Part shown: positions 59,195 through 64,000 of the stretch, in pieces
Numbering within the stretch: position 1 is the first letter of the stretch
Layout: each line of letters starts with the position of its first letter
From: Brettanomyces bruxellensis
Taxonomy: Eukaryota; Ascomycota; Pichiomycetes; Pichiales; Pichiaceae
DNA length: 64,000 nucleotides
NCBI RefSeq assembly: GCF_011074885.1
Contig: NC_054690.1
Span: 2,051,001-2,115,000, forward strand
Direction of reading: 5' to 3'
Program-made: the position numbers and the translations under genes
The notes under the pieces: model-generated
What the model saw: only the letters and a program-made list of their open reading frames with translations
The model's database searches: none
What the model was told of the DNA's origin: nothing

Positions 59195-60394
59195 ATGCTT
59201 GGCGGCACGATGCTGAAAAGATACGCGCGTACCTCTGCGGCTGATTTCACGCACACCGTTATCGGCGCAGGCGCAGTTGGGCTTGCGACTGCGGCAGATA
59301 TTGCCATGCGCTTCCCGGACGCAAACATATTACTGCTAGAAAAGAATGCAAAGTATGGTCTGGAGACCTCGAGTCGGAATTCGGAAGTCGTTCATGGTGG
59401 TTTGTACTATCCCGAGGGCTCTTTGAAAGCAAAATTGTGCATTGAAGGAAAAAATATGATATATGGATTGAAAAATGAAAACGGCGCCGCAAGAGACGTT
59501 GCGGTGCGCAATTGCGGCAAGTGGATCGTGGCGCAGACTGCGCAGGAGATGGAGTACTTGCAGCGCATGCATGAGAAAGCGGAGCGCATGGGTGTACCCA
59601 CGGATTTTGTTGGGATTGGTGAGGCGAAGAGGCGCGAGCCGCTGATAAGCGCAAGGTGCGGCATCCTACACTCTCCGACAACAGGCATTTTATCAGCGCA
59701 TGCGCTAATGGATTACCAGTTTGCGAGATTCCAAGAGGCAGAAGGTTCGGCTGTTTTCAACACCAAAGTTGTTGGCCTCGAATATATGAAGTCTTCGGGT
59801 ATCTATAAGGTTCAAACAGAGCTCTGTGGCACCAGTGCAGGCGCAGATGAGGAAGATGGCGCGTTCAGCTTCACGACGAATGCGCTTATCAATTGCGCAG
59901 GCTTGCGCGCCGCCGAAATCTCCAACATGATTCTGCCCGAAAATCGCCACATCAAGCAATATTACGCAAAGGGTAACTACTTCAGCTATAGCGGCAGGCC
60001 GCTTGGAATCAAAAGGCTTGTCTATCCTTGTCCGACCCCTGGCGTCGCGTCGCTAGGAACGCATTTAACGATTGATCTGGGTGGAGATGTGAAGTTTGGC
60101 CCGGATTTGGAGTGGGTAGACAACTGTGATGACTACAGTGTTAATAGCAGCAATCTTGAAGCAGCATGCAAGCAAGTCAGCCTTTATCTTCCCGGAATAA
60201 AGCCGGAAAATCTCACTCCTAGTTATTCTGGTATTAGGCCAAAGATCATAGGTCCAAACGAAAAACGGTTTCAGGATTTCATTATCCGTGAGGAGAAGGA
60301 TTTTCCAGGATTTATCAATCTCCTTGGAATAGAAAGCCCGGGTTTGACCTGCTCAATGGCTATCGGAAAATATGTTTGTGACAGATTTATTTAA
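59195..60394 (+). CDS. FAD-dependent oxidoreductase, L-2-hydroxyglutarate dehydrogenase-like
   Basis: A 399-residue protein from the ATG at 59195; the open frame upstream of it has no ATG. An N-terminal presequence (MLGGTMLKRYARTS) suggests a mitochondrial location. The FAD-binding motif is VIGAGAVGLATA (GAGAVG at 24-29). The L2HGDH/DAO-family signature SSRNSEVVHGGLYYPEGSLKAKLCIEG follows, then PTTGILSAHALM. Near the C-terminus are PSYSGIRPKI and LLGIESPGLTCSMAIG, the latter typical of the second FAD-contact region. The human relative oxidises L-2-hydroxyglutarate, a toxic side product of malate dehydrogenase, to 2-oxoglutarate. S. cerevisiae, as far as I recall, lacks a clear orthologue, so the gene helps place the organism. 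Substrate is inferred from the signature only. Confidence 0.85.
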   Translation: MLGGTMLKRYARTSAADFTHTVIGAGAVGLATAADIAMRFPDANILLLEKNAKYGLETSSRNSEVVHGGLYYPEGSLKAKLCIEGKNMIYGLKNENGAARDVAVRNCGKWIVAQTAQEMEYLQRMHEKAERMGVPTDFVGIGEAKRREPLISARCGILHSPTTGILSAHALMDYQFARFQEAEGSAVFNTKVVGLEYMKSSGIYKVQTELCGTSAGADEEDGAFSFTTNALINCAGLRAAEISNMILPENRHIKQYYAKGNYFSYSGRPLGIKRLVYPCPTPGVASLGTHLTIDLGGDVKFGPDLEWVDNCDDYSVNSSNLEAACKQVSLYLPGIKPENLTPSYSGIRPKIIGPNEKRFQDFIIREEKDFPGFINLLGIESPGLTCSMAIGKYVCDRFI

Positions 60395-63300
60395 TTTAAC
60401 AGTGGAATACTTTAGACGACTTTAGAACACTTTAGAATATGCTATTTGAATGCTTTTGTATGATTTATCGTGGCAAATTAATTCTCTTGCCGCTGTAATT
60501 ATCACTATTACTTCCGTCACTTGATTCAAGTTCCGGTATTCATTCATAACCTGATCTCTTCAACCTTAACGCTTCCCTTGCATAGCCACACATGTGCACA
60601 GCCTCATGATTACGCAGCCATTCATTCGTCTGCACAGCCTTGAAACAATTCAAAAAAATATGTATCTCCAAATTATCAGAACTGATGAGCACAAAGTGAC
60701 AGGATCCACCCTCACGGCACTAACAAACAAAGAAGGAGAAAAAAAAATTAGATGTCAGGAAAATATATTTTTCTGTGCAGAATATCAGCTATAGTCGGAA
60801 AAAGATCAGATTTGAGAAAAATAATGAAAATAAAAATAAATAAAGAGAAAACAATGGAGCTAGCGCTAATTACTCAGAAAGTGTGCTGCCTTGAGAATAT
60901 CGAGGATTTTTGAAGATTTGTTCAGGCTCTGCAAAAAAAAACGGAAATTACAAATTAACGTTCAAGATGATGAGTGTCGGACAACCATAAAATGCAAGGC
61001 AAAAGTAAAGTTGTGGGGAGTGGGGAATGAATTGAAAGGCAAGAGTGAATACAATAAAAGGAATGAAACTAAAAATCACCTAACTGTTACCGAGGTGGGA
61101 TGCTAAATGTCTCGATGCAGCTCGTTTGTCGTACGGGAAACGAAATTCGGTTTTATTGGTTGTTGTAGGCAACAAAGCGAAAATTGTCAGGCTTTTATCC
61201 CCGATTCGATCGGTAAGCATAATGGATATTGTATTAAAGAGTTAGCATCATGGAAGACGAAGCACAAATCAAGGAGTAAGAAGGTATGAAGCAAAAAGAT
61301 AAGAAGTAGCAAAGATGAATAAAACAAGAATAATTAATAAAGCGAAAGATTGCTGATCAGTGCAAAAGCAGGCAGAAAGCAGCGACAGGATTTTGAGGGG
61401 TGAAAAGCAATGAGAAAAGCAATGAGAAATGCGAATGGCAAAATGCGAAATGTGAAATCCGAATTGCAAAATTCGAATTGTAAAATGCTCAGACTGATAA
61501 TGTTAGAAATGGCAGAAATTGGGTATGGCAGATTTTAGGGAAACGTGCTGGAGCCGCTGTATTGTGCATGAAATGAAGTGAGTGGCTTAATAAAAGTTTC
61601 AAAATATTGTTGTATACTTCAGGTTGTATTTCTTACTATTCATCTGTTTATGATTGCTTTCCACCCCAAAATTCACGTACGAAACCACAAATTCAGCCTC
61701 TGACTAAATGAATGGAAATAACGCACGTGTATATGGAGGTTGAACAGAGGCAATGTTCTAAAATGTGGGAATTTTGCGGGGTCTATGCAATGATTCTGTA
61801 TAGTATAGAGAAGTAGACGCCTGCTTTTATTTTTTTTTTTTTTGCAACACTCCTTCTTCCACCCGCTTCCGGCGGAAATAAAAGATTTTGTGAGAGAAAT
61901 AATAATATCCGCGCCTTGGCGTCTAAAATTTTTTATTTAGCAAGTAGTAATTTCGGGATTAGAACAGGAGAAAAGAGTCTAACAGCGATAAAATTTGGCG
62001 TCAAATTACCTTGGAAGAGTCCATAACAACACAGAAAGACCCCATAATTTGGAAGTTTCCTGTCATATTTGTGTTGTTGGCGTAGAATGTAATAGCAAGC
62101 GGCAAAAATGAAGCAGCGTCTACTCCGACTCCGAAAAGAACAAAAGAGAAAGGCGTTTTGCAATATGATTCCAACAAAAAATTGCTCTAATTGTATCTGG
62201 ATGTGGGATGAGACAATGGGCGCATCTGGAATCAATCGAGAACGTGTAAAAGCAGGGGAAAGACAAGAAAATAAAAATGCATTTCGAAAGCAAGTATGAC
62301 TGCAGAAGACAATTTGACAATCAGGATTGTGAACAACAAAACGTGATTTAGCACCAAACAGGTAGGCCAGGAGAATAGTAAGCGGACAAAATTGACAACG
62401 GGCAAGGCCGACAATGGGTAATGTTCAACTTGCAACAATAGGAAATAGTGATGCTGGCATCTTTGAAAAAAGCACTACTGCATTTTGGCGATTGTATTAC
62501 TCAGCATGCCGATCAATGCACATCGGTTTTATGAATGAAAGCTGACCATCTCCAGGCAAAACCCATACATAGTCTACAGTGGAGATGCAATAGGCTAGTA
62601 AAAGGGTGCAGATTGAAAGGGGTGGAAATGAACATTCTGGCGAATCATGCTTCTAAGATTTTACTCCAAATGTCGATGTCTGAGATGAAATCCATGTGAA
62701 ACGGATGAACTGGCCAAGCCGCCAACGGATAAACGGTACGGTTTTTCCGCGATCTTTCGGTATGCTGAAATCTGATGCTACTCCGAGGCCTATCCGGGTA
62801 GTGCACTAATGAGCAAATAAGGTGGGCTTGGGCGAGAGCAGAAAATTTCAGAAAAGGAATTTGTGGTCTGATGTTAAAAAAAAAATCTAAAAAAAATTAA
62901 AGGACACGGAATCAGTTGGGAACAATGGGCTTGGGACACACCTGAGAAATTTTTTATATCGGCAAAATAGGGGGTTCGAGTAGCGTGATATCTGTGTCGC
63001 AGAAACAGGCAAGGTAAGATCTTTGGGTAAAAAGCATAATGCCAGCAATATTACGGAGTGAACATTTTTGCCCATGGTCCAAGGGTGCTGAAAACGGCAA
63101 GAGGGGTAAGCGAGGAGTCAGTGCAGGGTTTAATATCAGGAGATTATGAATGACACGAAAAATATTGCAGGTTTAGGCAGGCGGAAAAATACTTGTGTAG
63201 AGCGGACAAACTTGTGTGAGGGAAGCAAGTAGTAATGTAGGCAGAATTAATGGATAAAATCTATTTTTTTTTTGCTCCTTTTAGGCCGGCACGCAAGAAA

Positions 63301-64000
63301 TCCAAAAGAGCAATATGATTGGTTGATTGTGGGTTGCGTGAGGGGAAGAAGCAGCAAAAATGACAGCAGAAGGAAAGAGGGGAAGGCACAGGATAAAAAT
63401 GAATGGGAATTGAGAGGAAAAACTGGAAAAACTGGTGGATTAATAGGGAAGATTCGTGCGTGTGTATGCATGCGGCAAAGAAAGGCGGCCGTGGTAATAA
63501 TAGTAGCAAAAGGTGAGCAAAGTGTAGCATGAGGTAATGTGGCAAGATGTAATAATGACGATGTAGGTAAAGCCAGCATAGCATGCGGGTTAAACCAGAA
63601 TTGAGGGGAGAAATAGGAAAATACGAAGGGGAAAGAAGTATGGGCATCATACAAGGCGGAACAATAAAGAATTTGCGGTGAGAGGAAAAGAGAGCTGGGA
63701 ACAATGGAAGATGGAAAATAAAAAGTTAGTAACAAAGGAAATGAAACAAATGTAGAACGAAGACGGAGCGAAGCTGAAACCAGGGAATGAGAGGAGTAGG
63801 AAGGTAGGAAAAGAAAATGGGGATGGAAATGGGAATAGAGAATAGGAATAGGAGCAGAAAATGGGAATAGAAAATGGGAATAGAAAATGGAAATAGAAAA
63901 TAGGAATAGAAAATAGGAATAGAAAATAGGAATAGAGGAATTAGAAAATGAGAAAATATAACATGGGAGAATAGGACAATAAAACGTGGGAAAATAGGAA
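60395..64000. other. 3.6-kb terminal stretch without a recognisable gene
   Basis: Right after the stop codon, ACTTTAGAAC-type units repeat about three times (60409-60440). A repeat of AAAAGCAATGAG / AAATGCGAAATG type lies at about 61399-61485. From about 63240 to the window end the + strand is strongly purine-rich. Open frames are at most about 160 codons and are low-complexity pyrimidine-strand readings. The purine-rich end resembles the upstream side of the zinc-finger gene at 1-1500, so a minus-strand promoter region or a gene beyond the edge is possible. Confidence 0.5.
63857..63934. repeat. 13-bp tandem repeat GAAAATGGGAATA, six copies
   Basis: Units start at 63857, 63870, 63883, 63896, 63909 and 63922 in exact register. 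The first two read GAAAATGGGAATA, the third GAAAATGGAAATA and the last three GAAAATAGGAATA, so variants are clustered. Confidence 0.97.

Noticed and set aside
1..64000. tRNA, snoRNA and other RNA genes
   Set aside because: Scanning spacers on both strands for GGTTCGA-type B boxes and paired stems by eye gave nothing convincing. A covariance-model search would be decisive.

Overview
The window looks like nuclear DNA of a budding yeast (Saccharomycotina). It carries about 20 protein genes, all apparently without introns, separated by A+T-rich spacers, and the products are classic yeast housekeeping proteins: Rpt4, eIF2B-gamma, cytosolic LeuRS, Ctr9, Dss1, Esf2, Dun1, lumazine synthase. CTG codons fall on family-invariant leucines (Dun1 Leu300 in the catalytic YLH motif; Leu372 in the LENC motif of the eIF2B-gamma homologue), so CUG is read as leucine and the CUG-Ser clade is unlikely. 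Long intergenic spacers, an L-2-hydroxyglutarate dehydrogenase-like gene and divergent sequences would fit the Pichiaceae (Brettanomyces/Ogataea side), but that placement is only a guess. No tRNA, rRNA, transposon or CRISPR array was recognised.

Layout. 0-13.3 kb is gene-poor. It holds two paralogous Crz1-like zinc-finger genes on the minus strand. One is cut by the window edge and carries an in-frame TAG; the other has lost a zinc ligand in finger 1. An 8-kb stretch with no recognisable gene separates them. 13.4-21 kb: a perilipin-like lipid-droplet gene, MRPL40, RPT4 and GCD1. 22.8-26.8 kb: a GPI-anchored Ser/Thr-rich wall protein, then an unrecognised G+C-rich gene whose reading frame is split in two. 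27.8-32.2 kb: EXO5 and an ENV9-like dehydrogenase, divergent. 34-46.3 kb: CDC60, an unidentified basic protein, NOP8-like and CTR9. 48-53.5 kb: DSS1, ESF2 and RIB4, all on the minus strand. 54.7-60.4 kb: DUN1 (frame broken after the kinase domain), ASA1-like and the L2HGDH-like gene. 60.4-64 kb: no recognisable gene.

How the genes relate. They are independent transcription units, not operons. Themes recur: mitochondrial gene expression (MRPL40, DSS1, EXO5), ribosome synthesis (NOP8, ESF2), translation (CDC60, GCD1), lipid droplets (PLN1-like, ENV9-like) and the DNA-damage response (DUN1, EXO5). Three spacers upstream of genes carry a HOMOL1/Rap1-type box, and the NOP8, ESF2 and unidentified 728-codon genes carry RRPE-like boxes.

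The most unusual structural feature is that most gene-end spacers contain a short tandem repeat of their own, with a different unit at each place (10, 11, 13, 25, 48, about 52 bp and so on). Several coding regions also contain in-frame tandem repeats. No clearly novel multi-gene system was found. The best leads are the two broken or altered zinc-finger paralogues, the split unknown gene, the DUN1 frame break, the 48-bp minisatellite and a recurring CGTCGATCGACG palindrome.
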